A DNA stretch of 64,000 nt, taken from CAZWSX01 sp964636985 (GTDB taxonomy: Bacteria; Planctomycetota; Planctomycetia; Pirellulales; Pirellulaceae). A model generated the notes under the pieces. That model ran no database searches and had not been told where the DNA came from. It was given only the letters and a program-made list of their open reading frames with translations. The stretch is from NCBI GenBank assembly GCA_964636985.1, contig CAZWSX010000031.1:1-64000 (forward strand). The letters are read 5' to 3'. Positions within the stretch are counted from its first letter, which is position 1. Every line of letters starts with the position of its first letter. Below, one piece after another: positions 15,085 to 24,475 of the stretch. Position numbers and translations under genes: made by a program.

Positions 15085-17324
15085 TATTGCTTCTCCGCCG
15101 GTTGGACGCGGATGGTGATGGGGTCGGACACGATAATATCGACAATGTCTCGTGGCTGCGCCACGTCGGTGAGCTTTTTGAGCTGTTCGTTCGCGGCAGC
15201 GAGTGCATCTTGCGCGGTTTTGAGGCGTGCATTGGCGGCGGCCACCGTTTCGGCCGACTTGTCGCCCGGCGTGGCCGCTGCTTCATCGGTGAGTTTCTTC
15301 ACTTCGGCTTCGCGTGCGGCGACGGTTTCGGTAGCCTTTTGTTTGGTGTTCTCAACGGTCTTCAAGATGTTTAGGTTGTGGCGGTACTTAGCCACGGCTC
15401 CGCCGTAGAACGCGATCTTGTACTCGCCAGGCTGAATCTTGAGGGCCGCCAGATCGAGTACAGCTTGCGACGAATCGGCCGCCAGTGAGATATCAAATGG
15501 CGGGACGGCTTCGAAGCCTGCGCCGATCGTCTTGAATTGGAAGGTGCCGCCGGAAAACTCGCTGCGGCGAATATGCGTGAGAGGGATGGTAAGCTTTTCG
15601 CCGACCTTGGCTTCGACCAGGCCGTTGTTCGGCGCGGCCAGTGTGAGCGGTGCCTGGTCGTTACCGCTAACGGAGACTGGAACGTCGGCCATCAGGCGAG
15701 GGCGGGGGATTTCGCTCCACGAGTCGGGAATCGGCCACGCGAACGATGCCAGGTAGCAGGGACGCGTCACTTGCTGGCCGTTGACCGTTGCCTTAGCAAA
15801 GCACTTTGCACTGGCAAACGATCGGGGCGCATCGGGGCTCGCCGAGACGAGCATCATCCCGCGGACTTGCCCGGCAGGAATCCTGATCCCGTGAGCGGTC
15901 ACACCTTCTGGCAAACCTTCCATGCCGAGTTCGATTTCGCCATCGAAACCGTCGCGGCGGATGGCAACGACTTCCAGAGCCATCGTGGCACCGCCGCGGA
16001 GGGCCATCGGCTTCGAGAGGGCTGCGCGGTCGCCGTTTCGTAGTTCCATGTGGAGCGCCCAAGCGACCACGGCAAAGTCGGGCGCGGCCTTGCGGATGAC
16101 CAGGCGGTAGACATTGCGAGGCTCGTTGCGTGTGCCGCCGAACGAATCGCTCAGCTGCAGGCGATGGAGGCCATCTTCTTTGATGACCAGCTTGCCGAGC
16201 ACGTCCGACGAACCGGCGTTGTAGGGAGGGCCATCGTACGCGTAGCCGTTGCTCGAAACCCGCATGGGGCTGGGGATATCGGTGAACTCAGCGACGTCGG
16301 TCACCGTTTCGGCGTCGCCACTTTTGACGACGTGTTGAACGAGGACGCTTGGATCAGTCGGTAATCCGAACCGCTCGGAGCCGACTTCCACCCACCATTC
16401 TTCCCCTTTTTGGGCCTCGAACTCGAACACATCCACATCGGCAGCCTTACCGAAGTTGCCGGCGATATCGCACGGCAGCGTGATCTTTTGGGCCTGCGCA
16501 GTTTCGTCGTTGGGCTCGGCTTCGGTCAGCGGCGCGCTGCCGGCCAGACCCGTCGGCGGCCACGAGAAGCCGCTGACGCCGCGCGTGGTGGGTTGACGGA
16601 CGACAGGCGTCCCGGCGGGTTGCTCGCGAACGGCCAGGCGGTAGAAGTAGTCGGGGCCCCCTTTGAACGTGAGTTCGTGGACTTTGACGACATACTTGCC
16701 ATCGCTGGGAACGGCGAAGTCGATGACGCCGCCGCGGCGCTCGACCACGAGGTCGCGCCCTTGTTCGTTGGCCAGGATCACTGTGGCATCGAGCTTGGAA
16801 TCGATCCCGCGCGTGGCGCAGTCGATAATGACACGCTGGTCTTTCTTGGCCTCGAACGTGAAGTAGTCGACCGACCGCGCCGTCATCACACTGTTGCACA
16901 CCGAGTTCATCGGCATGGCGACCGCTTTGGCGAGTGAGGTGTTAGGCGTGAGCGGAATCAATTCGTCGAGGGTCTCGACCGAGAAGCCCCGCGAGGTCGA
17001 GAGACCGAGTCGCGTCATGACACGGACATCGTAGATGCCGACGGGGCAATCCGCGGCCGCCGAGATGATGTATTTGTTCGGCTCAGGGTTGCCGTTGGCA
17101 TCGAGCTTCGGAGTGCCGGTGATCCGCGGATCGGAGAAGACAAGTTCCTTGGCGTCTTCCAAGTACTCGCCGGAGATGGTGATCTCCATCTGCTGGCCGA
17201 CTTTGCAGCCCATGGGCAGCGTGGTAAGCAATCGCGGCGCAGGCAGTCCCACCGATTGGGCGAATGTCATTGCTGTGACGAGCAGCATCGTGACAGCCGC
17301 GATAGTGGTTCGTAAGGCACGCAT
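15084..17324 (-). CDS. Large exported protein with pre-peptidase C-terminal (PPC) domains
   Basis: 746 aa. ATG 17324 follows CGGAGTGTCCC. The signal peptide ends near TFAQSV. N-terminal Ig-like strand region (CKVGQQMEITISGEYLEDAK), then PPC-like beta sandwiches: a first at about residues 150-235 (VDYFTFEAKKDQRVIIDCAT) and a second from about 275 opening AEPNDETAQAQKITLP with DVFEFEAQKGEEWWVEVG. A Lys/Ala/Glu-rich coiled stretch at about residues 655-720 (VAAREAEVKKLTDEAAATPG) precedes the C-terminus. In planctomycetes such proteins sit beside DUF1553 and DUF1501 genes, as here. Probably periplasmic; a binding or scaffold role is inferred. Confidence 0.8.
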   Translation of the reverse strand: MRALRTTIAAVTMLLVTAMTFAQSVGLPAPRLLTTLPMGCKVGQQMEITISGEYLEDAKELVFSDPRITGTPKLDANGNPEPNKYIISAAADCPVGIYDVRVMTRLGLSTSRGFSVETLDELIPLTPNTSLAKAVAMPMNSVCNSVMTARSVDYFTFEAKKDQRVIIDCATRGIDSKLDATVILANEQGRDLVVERRGGVIDFAVPSDGKYVVKVHELTFKGGPDYFYRLAVREQPAGTPVVRQPTTRGVSGFSWPPTGLAGSAPLTEAEPNDETAQAQKITLPCDIAGNFGKAADVDVFEFEAQKGEEWWVEVGSERFGLPTDPSVLVQHVVKSGDAETVTDVAEFTDIPSPMRVSSNGYAYDGPPYNAGSSDVLGKLVIKEDGLHRLQLSDSFGGTRNEPRNVYRLVIRKAAPDFAVVAWALHMELRNGDRAALSKPMALRGGATMALEVVAIRRDGFDGEIELGMEGLPEGVTAHGIRIPAGQVRGMMLVSASPDAPRSFASAKCFAKATVNGQQVTRPCYLASFAWPIPDSWSEIPRPRLMADVPVSVSGNDQAPLTLAAPNNGLVEAKVGEKLTIPLTHIRRSEFSGGTFQFKTIGAGFEAVPPFDISLAADSSQAVLDLAALKIQPGEYKIAFYGGAVAKYRHNLNILKTVENTKQKATETVAAREAEVKKLTDEAAATPGDKSAETVAAANARLKTAQDALAAANEQLKKLTDVAQPRDIVDIIVSDPITIRVQPAEKQ

Positions 17325-17345
17325 GGGACACTCCGTATTCGTGTC

Positions 17346-17419
17346 GTAGCTGCGTTCGCCAGAACGCGGGAAATCGACAATGTTTTGCAGGGCACCACGC
17401 TCTTGGCGAGCGTGGCTAC
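17346..17419. repeat. REPIN-like inverted pair of hairpins
   Basis: GTAG (17346-17349), then the hairpin GCGTTC-GCCA-GAACGC (17352-17367), a 27-nt spacer, the hairpin CCACGCTC-TTGGC-GAGCGTGG (17395-17415) and CTAC (17416-17419). Two hairpins in mirror orientation with GTAG outward is the described REPIN layout. It sits between the DUF1553 and PPC genes of one operon, so it is probably transcribed and could affect mRNA stability. Confidence 0.65.
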
Positions 17420-17422
17420 AAA

Positions 17423-19672
17423 CTAGTGATTAAACAAAAACTCTTTGGCGTTCACGACTGCCCAGATCAAATCTTGGAAGTTTTCGCGGGCGGCCTGTTG
17501 GGCGTCGATGGGCTGCCCTTCATCGTTCACGGGAATCGTTGCGATGTACGACAGGGCCGTTTGCATTTCGTTGAGCTTGGGCTCGCGGGCAAACGCCGCC
17601 AGATACAGTTCGCGAATGCGTTCCTCGGGCGGGCGGGTGTCCTTTGCCAATCGTTCGGCGCGGCCGTTGGGATTGGCCAGTTTCGCCTTGATATCGCCGC
17701 CGTTAATCAGGTGGAGACTCTGGCCCAGGCTCGAGGTCTGCACGCGTTCGCACTCGCAAACACTTTCCCCTTCGGGGCGGCCGAAGACTCGCAAAAACGG
17801 CGACGAAACGTTGTAGCTGTTGTCGGGCAAGGCGACGGCTCGCGTCCCTGGCGGCAAGTTGGCGAAATCGGTTTGCGTTAAGGCAACCTGGTCGATGGCG
17901 TCGAGCATCACTTCCGCCTGCATCCGGCGGGGATAGTAGCGGGAATAGTTCTGCCGGTCGCCGATGTTGTGTTCATTCGGTGTCGAACTGAGTTGATAGG
18001 CCGTCGAACGCGTGATCACGCGAACCAGTTCCTTCAAATCGAAGTTGCTCTCGATGAAGTGTTTTTCGAGTGCGGCCAGCAGTTCGGGATTGGTGGGCGG
18101 GTTGGAATCGCGAATATCGTCTTCGGGCTCGATCAATCCGCGCTGGAAGAAGTGTTTCCAGTAGCGATTGACGAGCGCTTTGGCAAAGAACGAGTTCTTA
18201 GGGGTCCGCATCCAGTCGGCGAGTTTCAGACGCGGGTCGGCATCGGGAGCGATCGCTGGGACCGTGTCGCCGAGTGCGACGGGCTTAAGCGCCATGCCAG
18301 TCTTAATATTCGTCGCCGTCGCCATGCCGCGCTTGTGGAAGATGAGGTCTTCGCCGCGCGTACCCGACGGCTTGCGGCCCACTTGGGTGAAGAACGCGAC
18401 GAGCGAATAGTAATCGTCCTGGCTCCAGCGTTCGAAAGGATGGTGGTGGCACTGGGCACACTGCATGCGAACGCCGAGGAATAGTTGGGCAACGTCTTCC
18501 ACCTGCTTGTTCGGTTCCGTGACGCGCTTGTACCAGGCAACCGGCGGATTACCGATCACGGTGCCGGTTGCGGCCAGCAGTTCGCGGACAAACTGGTCGT
18601 AAGGCTTATTGGCCAGGAGGCTGTCGCGAACCCACGCATGAAAGGCGAAGTTCGAGACAATGTCGCTGGCGTCGTCACGGCGATTCTTCAAAAGCGCCGT
18701 CCACTTATTGGCAAAGAAATCGGCGTAATCGGTGCTCTTAAGCAACTCGTCGATCGCTCGATCGCGCTTGTCGGCGCTCGTGTCGCTGGCGAAGGCGGTG
18801 GCTTCTTCAAGCGTCGGCAAGCGCCCGGCAATATCGAGCGAAACGCGACGGAGGAACGTTGCGTCGTCGCAGACGGGAGAGGGTGGAATGCCCAGCTCTT
18901 TCAGGTTGGCAAAGACGGCTTCGTCGATGAAATTCTTCGCAGGCGGGAGCGACTCGACTGGCGCGCCGAGTGGAATCGAGACGTTGAAGACGTCACCGCG
19001 GTCTTGATAGCGGACCATCACAGCAACTTTGCCTGTGAGGTCGAGTGCGCTCACCAGGCCACTGGGCGAGACCTCGGCCATGGCCGTGTTGTTGGTTTCA
19101 AACACGGTTTGCGCCGTGACATCGCGCTCGGTGCCGTCGGAGTACTTGGCAATCGCCTTGAGCTGCTGCGTTTCTTTGGGCCGCAGTGTGCCGCGTTTGG
19201 GCTGGATTTCGAAGCTGGTCAGCTTGGGCGCGTCGGCCCCGTCGAGCGGCGCGCCTTGTTCGATCCATTTGCGGATCAGGTCGTAGCCTTCGGACGACTT
19301 CGGCAAGCGAATGCCGCCGCCGTGGGGAAGCTCACCGGAGGCCTTTCGCAGAATCAGGCTCCGATCGGGATCGCCCATGAACAGCCGCCGGCCGCGCCCT
19401 TCCTTCACTAAGTGGACGTAGTCGTCTTTCGGTTCGAAGCCGAACAGCGACAGCTGAAAGCCGTTTTGGCCTCCCCCTGCTTTGGCATGGCAAATTCCCC
19501 CGTTGCAGCCGGCTTTGGTAAGGACCGGCATGACCTCGTTCATGAAGCTCACAGGCTTCTCGGCAAACGCCGGCGCCGCGCTAACGAGAACGACGGCAAG
19601 CGACAACAACAATCCGCTCAACCCGATCGTGGGGAGAGGCGAAAAGCGCGGTCGACTGGCAGCGGTGGGCAT
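17423..19672 (-). CDS. DUF1549/DUF1553 protein with N-terminal haem-like motif and Ig-like domain
   Basis: 749 aa. After the signal peptide, FMNEVMPVLTKAGCNGGICH gives a C-x4-CH variant of the haem c site near residue 55, as in many of these proteins. An Ig-like (BIG2-type) domain follows at about residues 155-235 (KRGTLRPKETQQLKAIAKYS, NTAMAEVSPSGLVSA). Then DUF1549 (ADFAN-type FFANKWTALLKNRRDD; MQCAQCHHHPFERWSQDDYY, with a CxxCH motif) and DUF1553 (AKALVNRYWKHFFQRGLIEP, ITRSTAYQLSSTPN, SLHLINGGDI). First gene of the operon leading into the PPC and DUF1501 genes. Thought to act in the periplasm; the reaction is unknown. Confidence 0.85.
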   Translation of the reverse strand: MPTAASRPRFSPLPTIGLSGLLLSLAVVLVSAAPAFAEKPVSFMNEVMPVLTKAGCNGGICHAKAGGGQNGFQLSLFGFEPKDDYVHLVKEGRGRRLFMGDPDRSLILRKASGELPHGGGIRLPKSSEGYDLIRKWIEQGAPLDGADAPKLTSFEIQPKRGTLRPKETQQLKAIAKYSDGTERDVTAQTVFETNNTAMAEVSPSGLVSALDLTGKVAVMVRYQDRGDVFNVSIPLGAPVESLPPAKNFIDEAVFANLKELGIPPSPVCDDATFLRRVSLDIAGRLPTLEEATAFASDTSADKRDRAIDELLKSTDYADFFANKWTALLKNRRDDASDIVSNFAFHAWVRDSLLANKPYDQFVRELLAATGTVIGNPPVAWYKRVTEPNKQVEDVAQLFLGVRMQCAQCHHHPFERWSQDDYYSLVAFFTQVGRKPSGTRGEDLIFHKRGMATATNIKTGMALKPVALGDTVPAIAPDADPRLKLADWMRTPKNSFFAKALVNRYWKHFFQRGLIEPEDDIRDSNPPTNPELLAALEKHFIESNFDLKELVRVITRSTAYQLSSTPNEHNIGDRQNYSRYYPRRMQAEVMLDAIDQVALTQTDFANLPPGTRAVALPDNSYNVSSPFLRVFGRPEGESVCECERVQTSSLGQSLHLINGGDIKAKLANPNGRAERLAKDTRPPEERIRELYLAAFAREPKLNEMQTALSYIATIPVNDEGQPIDAQQAARENFQDLIWAVVNAKEFLFNH

Positions 19673-20015
19673 AAGGGTTCCACACGTGACAGGAAGGTTG
19701 GACGAGCAGCGGAAGTGGGTTGGTCGAGCCGCGTCAAAATAAGCGACACCAAACTCGAACCAAAGGCGGGAGCGAAACGAGTTCGCGGGAAGGCGGGATA
19801 CGACTCGATTTTAGTCGTTCGGCGACAATGCATCAACACAAGCCAATGCCGCCAATTAAGACAATCTTTCTTGCTATTCGCTTTGGCATGGGGCTAAGAT
19901 AGCGGCGCCGTGGGCAAGTCTATCGGCAGGCATTCTTGTGCGTTTGCCTTACGCGGCAGGGAGTTTGCCTCCTTCCGGCGCAGAGTCATGCGGCGCCTAG
20001 CCATTGGGGCGATCG
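19673..20015. other. Divergent intergenic region with conserved promoter block
   Basis: No gene seen. It contains the start region of the DUF1553 operon on the minus strand and, at 19821-19915, the conserved block described separately for the first EF-hand/propeller gene. Confidence 0.6.
19821..19915 (+). promoter_or_regulatory. Promoter block 1 of the EF-hand/propeller genes
   Basis: This block is duplicated at 22042-22135. It contains CATCAACACAAGCCAATG and CCAATTAAGACAATCTTTC, then TTGCTA (19871-19876), an 18-nt spacer and TAAGAT (19895-19900), followed by CGGCGCCGTGGG. The hexamers and spacing fit a housekeeping-sigma promoter. Expected 5' leader to the ATG about 110 nt. Confidence 0.6.
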
Positions 20016-22007
20016 ATGCTTAACCAATCATCGAAGCAATCCGGGTCCCTGTCACGACAGGCGACATCGCTTCCGGCCTTCATTGCGACGCTCTTGCTAT
20101 TTACCGCGTTGCCTGCACAGGCTGACGAATCTGCCAAGGTCGCCGAAGCACTCGTAAAAAATCGCTTTCTGCCAGCCGACCAAGATGGCGATGGAAGGCT
20201 TTCGCCGGACGAGTTCGTCGTCGGCCGCGGTGATGAACCAACCGCGCGACGCGATTTCAAGCTGTTCGACTTCGATCGCGACGGCGCGCTATCGGCGGAA
20301 GAGTTCGCACCGATCGCTGTCAGTGTCGTCGGCGTTGAGCGGGGTCCGATGACCGATCCGTTCGTGACCAGGCTGGTCGATGTGGTGGTCGCGGCTCTCG
20401 ACAAGAGTCTGAATAACTGGATCGAGCATCCAGCGGTCGAGTACAACGCGCTGGAGTTTGTTCGCCAGATATCGCAAAGGTTCGGCCGGGTTCTCCCAGA
20501 GGAAATGTCGCACGAAGTTGACACCGACCGCAACGGCAAAGTGAACCGCGCGGAAGCCAAGCGTTTTTTGGAGATCCAATTCGGCGTGCGCCGCGGCGAT
20601 GGCGAATTGCTGCGCGATCCCAACGCGATGTACGTCAATCACTCCCTTTTTGTCCATACGGATTTGAACCGCGACAACGTGCTGGACAAAAAGGAATGGC
20701 TCGAGCGTTCGTCCGGCGGCGAAAAAGCGGAAGAAGAATTTGCCTTGCTTGATGGCGACAAGAGCGGAACGCTCACGTTCAAGGAGTTCAAAACGCTACC
20801 CCGCGTCCACCGGGACCCGATCGCCGAGTTTCGTCAACTGGACAAGAATCTCGACGCCAAAGTCGACCAGGAGGAAATGACTAGCGGGATCCCCGATTGG
20901 AAGAAAATCAGCGTCAAGCACGTGGTGGAAGCGTTCGACCTGGACCACGACGGCGCGCTCTCGCTCGAAGAATGGTACGTCACGCCTCACGCCAACGAAT
21001 TGCTGAACTGGTTCAAAAAGTTCAAGGATCTCGACGGCGATCAGGTGTTGCGGTTCGAGGAGTTTGTCTTTGAACAGCGGACCTTCAACTTGCTGCGGCT
21101 TTTTTTCTTTCGACGGTTCGATCGCAACGGCGACGGCATGCTCGCGCAAGGCGAATACGAGTTCCGCCTGCGGATACCAACCACTTTGTACTCGCTCAAC
21201 GCGGACGGAACGGATCTCAAAAAGATCGATTGCGGAACGTTGGTAAGGATTGGGTCGCCATCCGTTTCGCCCGACGGAAAGTGGGTGGCGTTTGATGGTT
21301 CCGCACAGCCCCGAGAGTCTCCAGTGAATTGGAATAGCATGATTGTTCCGATCGAAGGTGGAGAGCCTAAGTCGATCTGCACGGGATCTTGTCCCAATTG
21401 GTCGAGCGACGGAATGAAAATCGCCTCCTCAAGGTACCAACCCCAGGCCAGCGTGTGGATCATCGACCTGGTCGGCGAAGACGACCGCAGCTTGGGACCG
21501 GGGGCGGGAGCGCAATGGTCGCCCGACGGGAAGAAGATCTATTTCAACCAGGCGGGCACGATCTTGATGTACGACGTCGAAAAACAGAAGACAGAAACGA
21601 TCATCCAAGCCGGCACCACGGAATTTCGCCAATACGATGTCGGTGCGGCGTGGTCGCCCGATTCAAAGCGGGTCTGCGTTTGGGGCTTTAAGCAATCGGG
21701 CAACAAGAATGCCTGGTATGCCGTGCTGATCGACATGGTCAGCCAGGACAAGGAACCCAAGGAGCGGATCAAAGAGTGCTTTGAAGGGCACGGCGCTGGA
21801 AGCGATTTCGCATGGCACCCCGACGGCCATCGAATCGTTTGCACGCAAATCTGCGATGAGCGGCACATCATGCAGTTCTACGAATTCGATCCTCACACCG
21901 ACGCTCCCCCTAAGCTGCTTGCCGGGCAGCCTGAAGATCAGATGGCCGTGGGATCGAGTTGGACTCCCGATGGCAAAAAGCTGATCTTCGTGGCCGGCGA
22001 CTATTAG
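20016..22007 (+). CDS. Exported EF-hand / PD40 beta-propeller protein, copy 1
   Basis: 663 aa from ATG 20016; a TTG at 20004 is less likely. The signal peptide ends near LPAQADE. Residues ~50-390 carry about nine EF-hand-like loops (DQDGDGRLSPDEF, DFDRDGALSAEEF, DTDRNGKVNRAEA, DGDKSGTLTFKEF, DLDHDGALSLEEW, DRNGDGMLAQGEY). Several have full calcium-ligand patterns; DKNLDAKVDQEEM is weaker. Residues ~405-660 hold about six PD40/TolB-like blades, each around WSPDG or SPDGKW (PSVSPDGKWVAF, GAQWSPDGKKIYF, FAWHPDGHRIVC, SSWTPDGKKLIF). Probably a periplasmic calcium-binding propeller; ligand unknown. A close paralogue follows in tandem. Confidence 0.8.
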   Translation: MLNQSSKQSGSLSRQATSLPAFIATLLLFTALPAQADESAKVAEALVKNRFLPADQDGDGRLSPDEFVVGRGDEPTARRDFKLFDFDRDGALSAEEFAPIAVSVVGVERGPMTDPFVTRLVDVVVAALDKSLNNWIEHPAVEYNALEFVRQISQRFGRVLPEEMSHEVDTDRNGKVNRAEAKRFLEIQFGVRRGDGELLRDPNAMYVNHSLFVHTDLNRDNVLDKKEWLERSSGGEKAEEEFALLDGDKSGTLTFKEFKTLPRVHRDPIAEFRQLDKNLDAKVDQEEMTSGIPDWKKISVKHVVEAFDLDHDGALSLEEWYVTPHANELLNWFKKFKDLDGDQVLRFEEFVFEQRTFNLLRLFFFRRFDRNGDGMLAQGEYEFRLRIPTTLYSLNADGTDLKKIDCGTLVRIGSPSVSPDGKWVAFDGSAQPRESPVNWNSMIVPIEGGEPKSICTGSCPNWSSDGMKIASSRYQPQASVWIIDLVGEDDRSLGPGAGAQWSPDGKKIYFNQAGTILMYDVEKQKTETIIQAGTTEFRQYDVGAAWSPDSKRVCVWGFKQSGNKNAWYAVLIDMVSQDKEPKERIKECFEGHGAGSDFAWHPDGHRIVCTQICDERHIMQFYEFDPHTDAPPKLLAGQPEDQMAVGSSWTPDGKKLIFVAGDY

Positions 22008-22041
22008 CACCGCGAGTCCGAGGGCGGGACCTGTCGAACGA

Positions 22042-22135
22042 GGCGACACCCATCAACACAAGCCAATGTCGCCAATTAAGACAATCTTTCTTGCGTTCGC
22101 ATTTTTTGCCGAATAAGATAACGGCGCCGTGGGGG
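22042..22135 (+). promoter_or_regulatory. Promoter block 2 of the EF-hand/propeller genes
   Basis: Second copy of the block at 19821-19915. It keeps CATCAACACAAGCCAATG, CCAATTAAGACAATCTTTC and CGGCGCCGTGGG. TTGCGT (22091-22096) and TAAGAT (22114-22119) are 17 nt apart. The spacer between the hexamers has diverged, while the hexamers and outer blocks are retained. Confidence 0.6.
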
Positions 22136-22232
22136 ATTCTACCGGTGGGGACGGCGTGCGAAAAAAGTGACTCGCAAGCGCGAAAGCGACTCGTAAGGGT
22201 CGCCAACCGTGACTCAAAACAGGGGGCGCTCG

Positions 22233-24335
22233 ATGCATCGCGGATCGTTGTCGAAGCAAGTTGCATCGCTGTCGAAACAAGTACCATCTGCCGCGGCACG
22301 GATTGTCCTCGCTCTTTTGTTCTCCTTTGCGTCCGTGGCATGCGCCGACGAGCCCGTGAAGACTGCGGACGAAAAGGCAACCGCAGAGAAGGTCGCACAA
22401 GAAAAGGCGACGCAAGAAAAGCTTGAGCAACAAAAGGCTGCCGAGAGCAAGGCGAAGGAACGCTTTGTGCAAGCCGACAAGGATCGCGACGGCAAGCTGA
22501 CGCCGGAAGAGTTTGTGGTGGGACGTGGCGATGAGCCGACGGCGCGGCGCGACTTCAAGTTGTTCGATTTCAACCGCGACGGCGCGCTATCGCCGGCGGA
22601 GTTCGCGCCGATTGCCGTGAGCGTGGCGGGTGCCGAACGGGGCGCGATGGCCGATCCGTTTACGACCAGGCTGGTCGACACGGTTGTTGGTGCACTCGAT
22701 AAGAGCCTGAAAAACTGGAACGAGCATCCCGACGTCGAGTACGACGCCCTCGAGTTCATTCGCCAGGTCTCGGCACGCCTGGGCAAGATTTTCCCCGACG
22801 AGATGTCGAACGAAGCCGATGCGGATCGCAGCGGCAAAGTGAATCGCGCGGAAGCGAAGCGATTTTTTGAGATCCAGTTCGGAGCGCGCCGCACCGACGG
22901 GCAAGCGATTCGCGATCCCAACGGGATGTATGTGAACCACAATCTCTTCTTTCAGATCGACGCGAACAAAGATGACGCTCTCGACAAGAAGGAATGGCTG
23001 GAAAAGTCGAACGGAGGAGACAAGGCAGAACAGGAATTCACGCAGCTGGACACCAATAAGAACGGGTCGCTGACGTTCGAGGAATTCAAGGCGCTGCCGC
23101 GTATTCATAAAGACCCAATCGACGAGTTCCGCCAGCTTGATAAGAACCTGGACGCCAAAGTCGACGCCAACGAACTAGCTAGTGGGATTGCCGATTGGAA
23201 GAAGATTGGCACCAAGCACCTGGTGGGCGCCTTCGATATGGACCGCGACGGGATGCTTTCGCTGGAGGAATGGTGCATCACGCCGCATTCGAATGAATTG
23301 CTGGATTGGTTCAAAGATCTGAAAGACATTGACGGAGACCGGCAGCTAGGGCTTGGTGAATTCGTCTTCGATCAAAGGGCGTTCCCGCTGCTGCGGCTGT
23401 TCTTCTTTCGGCGCTTCGATCGCAATGGCGACAGCATGCTGGATCAAAGCGAGTATGAGTTTCGCCAGCGGACGCCGGTCAACTTGTACTCGATCAATGC
23501 CGACGGGACCGAGCTGAAAACAATCGACTGCGGCGCCGCGTATGCCAAGATGTCGCCCCCTTCGGTCTCGCCCGACGGCAAGTGGGTGGCCTTCAGCGGG
23601 ACGACGAATCCCAAGGAAAACTACGCGCAAATTAGCATCAAGGTCGTCCCCATCGAAGGGGGAGAATGCAAGTCGATTTGCGTGGGGATGATGCCCACGT
23701 GGTCGAAGGACGGAACCAAGCTCGCTTGCACGCGTTATCAACCTCAGTATGGCCCGTGGATTATCGATCTGGCTGGTGAGGATGATCGATTTCTAGGAAA
23801 CGGATGGGGAGCGCAATGGTCGCCCGACGGCTCGAAGATTCTTTTCAGCCAGGGGACGCTATTGCAAGTGTACGACGTCGAAACACAGGAAACGGAAAGT
23901 GTCGTTCCGCAAAACGCTTTGGGATATCGGCAGTTTTTGGATAGCGCTTGCTGGTCGCCCGACGGAAAACGGATTTGCATCTCCGGTTGGAAGGGACAGC
24001 AGGAAGCAAACGGCCTAATCGCGGATCTGCTCATCATCGACATGGCCAACAAAGACGCGGCCAACAAAGAAAAGGATATCAAAGATCGCGTGAAGGTCCG
24101 GCTGGAAAACAAGCGAACGGGAACGGGCGGCACCTTCGCGTGGCATCCCGATGGCAAGCGGATTGTCTTTGCCTCGTATTGCGAAGAGCGAAAGCTGAAC
24201 CAGCTGTACGAATTCGATCCCGATACCAATGATCCACCCAAGCTATTTGCCGGCCAGCCCGAAGGTTTGGCAGCAATGGGAGGAAGTTGGACGCCAGACG
24301 GAAAAAAATTGATCTTTTCCGCCGGCGACAACTAA
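22233..24335 (+). CDS. Exported EF-hand / PD40 beta-propeller protein, copy 2
   Basis: 700 aa from ATG 22233, with GGGGG upstream; GTG 22209 is an alternative. Relative to copy 1 it gains a Lys/Glu/Ala-rich helical insert after the signal peptide (EKATAEKVAQEKATQEKLEQ). The EF-hand series is retained (DKDRDGKLTPEEF, DFNRDGALSPAEF, DADRSGKVNRAEA, DTNKNGSLTFEEF, DMDRDGMLSLEEW, DRNGDSMLDQSEY), as are the propeller blades (PSVSPDGKWVAF, GAQWSPDGSKILF, SACWSPDGKRICI, FAWHPDGKRIVF, GSWTPDGKKLIF). Gene and upstream region were duplicated together. The pair may be separately regulated variants of one envelope function, which is unknown. Confidence 0.8.
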   Translation: MHRGSLSKQVASLSKQVPSAAARIVLALLFSFASVACADEPVKTADEKATAEKVAQEKATQEKLEQQKAAESKAKERFVQADKDRDGKLTPEEFVVGRGDEPTARRDFKLFDFNRDGALSPAEFAPIAVSVAGAERGAMADPFTTRLVDTVVGALDKSLKNWNEHPDVEYDALEFIRQVSARLGKIFPDEMSNEADADRSGKVNRAEAKRFFEIQFGARRTDGQAIRDPNGMYVNHNLFFQIDANKDDALDKKEWLEKSNGGDKAEQEFTQLDTNKNGSLTFEEFKALPRIHKDPIDEFRQLDKNLDAKVDANELASGIADWKKIGTKHLVGAFDMDRDGMLSLEEWCITPHSNELLDWFKDLKDIDGDRQLGLGEFVFDQRAFPLLRLFFFRRFDRNGDSMLDQSEYEFRQRTPVNLYSINADGTELKTIDCGAAYAKMSPPSVSPDGKWVAFSGTTNPKENYAQISIKVVPIEGGECKSICVGMMPTWSKDGTKLACTRYQPQYGPWIIDLAGEDDRFLGNGWGAQWSPDGSKILFSQGTLLQVYDVETQETESVVPQNALGYRQFLDSACWSPDGKRICISGWKGQQEANGLIADLLIIDMANKDAANKEKDIKDRVKVRLENKRTGTGGTFAWHPDGKRIVFASYCEERKLNQLYEFDPDTNDPPKLFAGQPEGLAAMGGSWTPDGKKLIFSAGDN

Positions 24336-24475
24336 TGCATCGACGTTCGTAGCGAATACGAACTGGCTTAATAGCAACGCACCTTAATTCTCGACGTCTC
24401 TTCCTCCCGACCGCCTCCTGATTCGATGCATCCCCATTGGACGCATCCCTATTGGACACTGAACGCGAGCCGAAC

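Noticed and set aside
18485..19411. 308-codon plus-strand open frame
   Set aside because: Antisense to the DUF1553 gene; no domain signal.
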